From the NCBI GenBank assembly GCA_964588385.1, contig CAZPPG010000125.1, positions 1 to 7,377 on the forward strand: DNA of 7,377 nt, in the 5' to 3' direction. A program made the translations under genes and the position numbers. The stretch comes from JAHBWV01 sp964588385. GTDB lineage: Bacteria > Planctomycetota > Phycisphaerae > Phycisphaerales > UBA1924. The notes beneath the pieces are model-generated. The model was not told the origin of the DNA. It worked only from the letters and a program-made list of their open reading frames with translations, and made no database searches. Shown here piece by piece: positions 7,221-7,377 of the stretch (its first letter is position 1; each line of letters begins with the position of its first letter).

Positions 7221-7377
7221 ATGCACGACACCGACCTTCAGGACATCCTGCTCAACGCCATCCAGAACGTCCTCGATGCCCGCGACGAGGTCGAGGGCGA
7301 GGACGACGACATCGCGCTGGCCGAGATCGCCCGCGACATGGTCAACGACCTTGACGACCTCGCGAACGTCACCACCT
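7221..7377 (+). CDS. Small acidic protein, N-terminal fragment (3' end outside window)
   Basis: The ATG at 7221 opens a frame that stays open to the right edge, giving 52 visible residues. The fragment starts MHDTDLQDILLNAIQNVLDA and contains 12 Asp and 4 Glu against only 2 Arg and no Lys. It should be predominantly helical, with a very acidic patch around residues 22-30. I do not recognise the family. It lies 75 bases after the previous gene, with a terminator-like stem between, so it may have its own promoter or depend on readthrough. Its high G+C and similar gene organisation match the DUF6900-like gene, consistent with the same element backbone. DNA-mimic or anti-restriction roles are common among acidic small mobile-element proteins, but nothing here establishes that. 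Confidence 0.7.
   Translation, partial: MHDTDLQDILLNAIQNVLDARDEVEGEDDDIALAEIARDMVNDLDDLANVTT

Noticed and set aside
6408..7226. 272-residue open frame on the - strand
   Set aside because: It covers the intergenic region and runs antisense to the DUF6900-like gene, which has better start signals and a recognisable motif. Its Arg/Gly/Val-rich translation looks like a shadow frame.
1..7377. CRISPR array, tRNA, rRNA or insertion-sequence ends
   Set aside because: No regularly spaced repeats of CRISPR length, no tRNA-like cloverleaf or rRNA segment, and no transposase gene or terminal inverted repeats were seen on reading both strands.

Overview
The window reads as a stretch of accessory DNA from a GC-rich bacterium. 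The 60-base lines I counted by hand range from about 55 to 82 percent G+C. No ribosomal, tRNA or other taxonomically informative gene is present, so the host phylum cannot be named. All the genes I accept lie on the + strand.

Region 1 (1-1074): the 3' part of a superfamily 1 (UvrD/Rep-like) helicase gene enters from the left edge. It retains motifs II to VI; its Walker A motif lies outside the window. A 48-base gap with no visible terminator separates it from the next gene.

Region 2 (1075-6507): one very large gene encodes an 1810-residue protein. In order it has a DEAD/DEAH-type superfamily 2 helicase core, several Cys-rich metal-binding segments, a DUF1998 region with a CxxxCxxxCxxC cluster, and a C-terminal segment that looks like a Vsr/DUF559-type endonuclease fold. 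Size and layout recall DruE, the large helicase of Druantia anti-phage systems, and resemble a fusion of the DISARM DrmA helicase and DrmB (DUF1998) functions. I did not find recognisable partners such as DruA-D, DruF/G/M, DruH, a methyltransferase or a phospholipase D protein, although anything upstream of base 1 is invisible. The SF1 helicase plus DruE-like pair is therefore the best candidate here for an unusual defence or DNA-processing system.

Region 3 (6508-6749): a 242-base intergenic stretch contains a cluster of TGCCCAC repeats (one in inverted orientation) and a hairpin that abuts the next ribosome binding site.

Region 4 (6750-7377): two small, very GC-rich genes follow, each with a good ribosome binding site. 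The first carries a motif I recognise as DUF6900-like, and a stem-loop terminator overlaps its stop codon. The second is a very acidic protein cut by the right edge. These look like backbone genes of a plasmid or integrative element, with the two helicase genes as cargo. That interpretation is inference from composition and family type.
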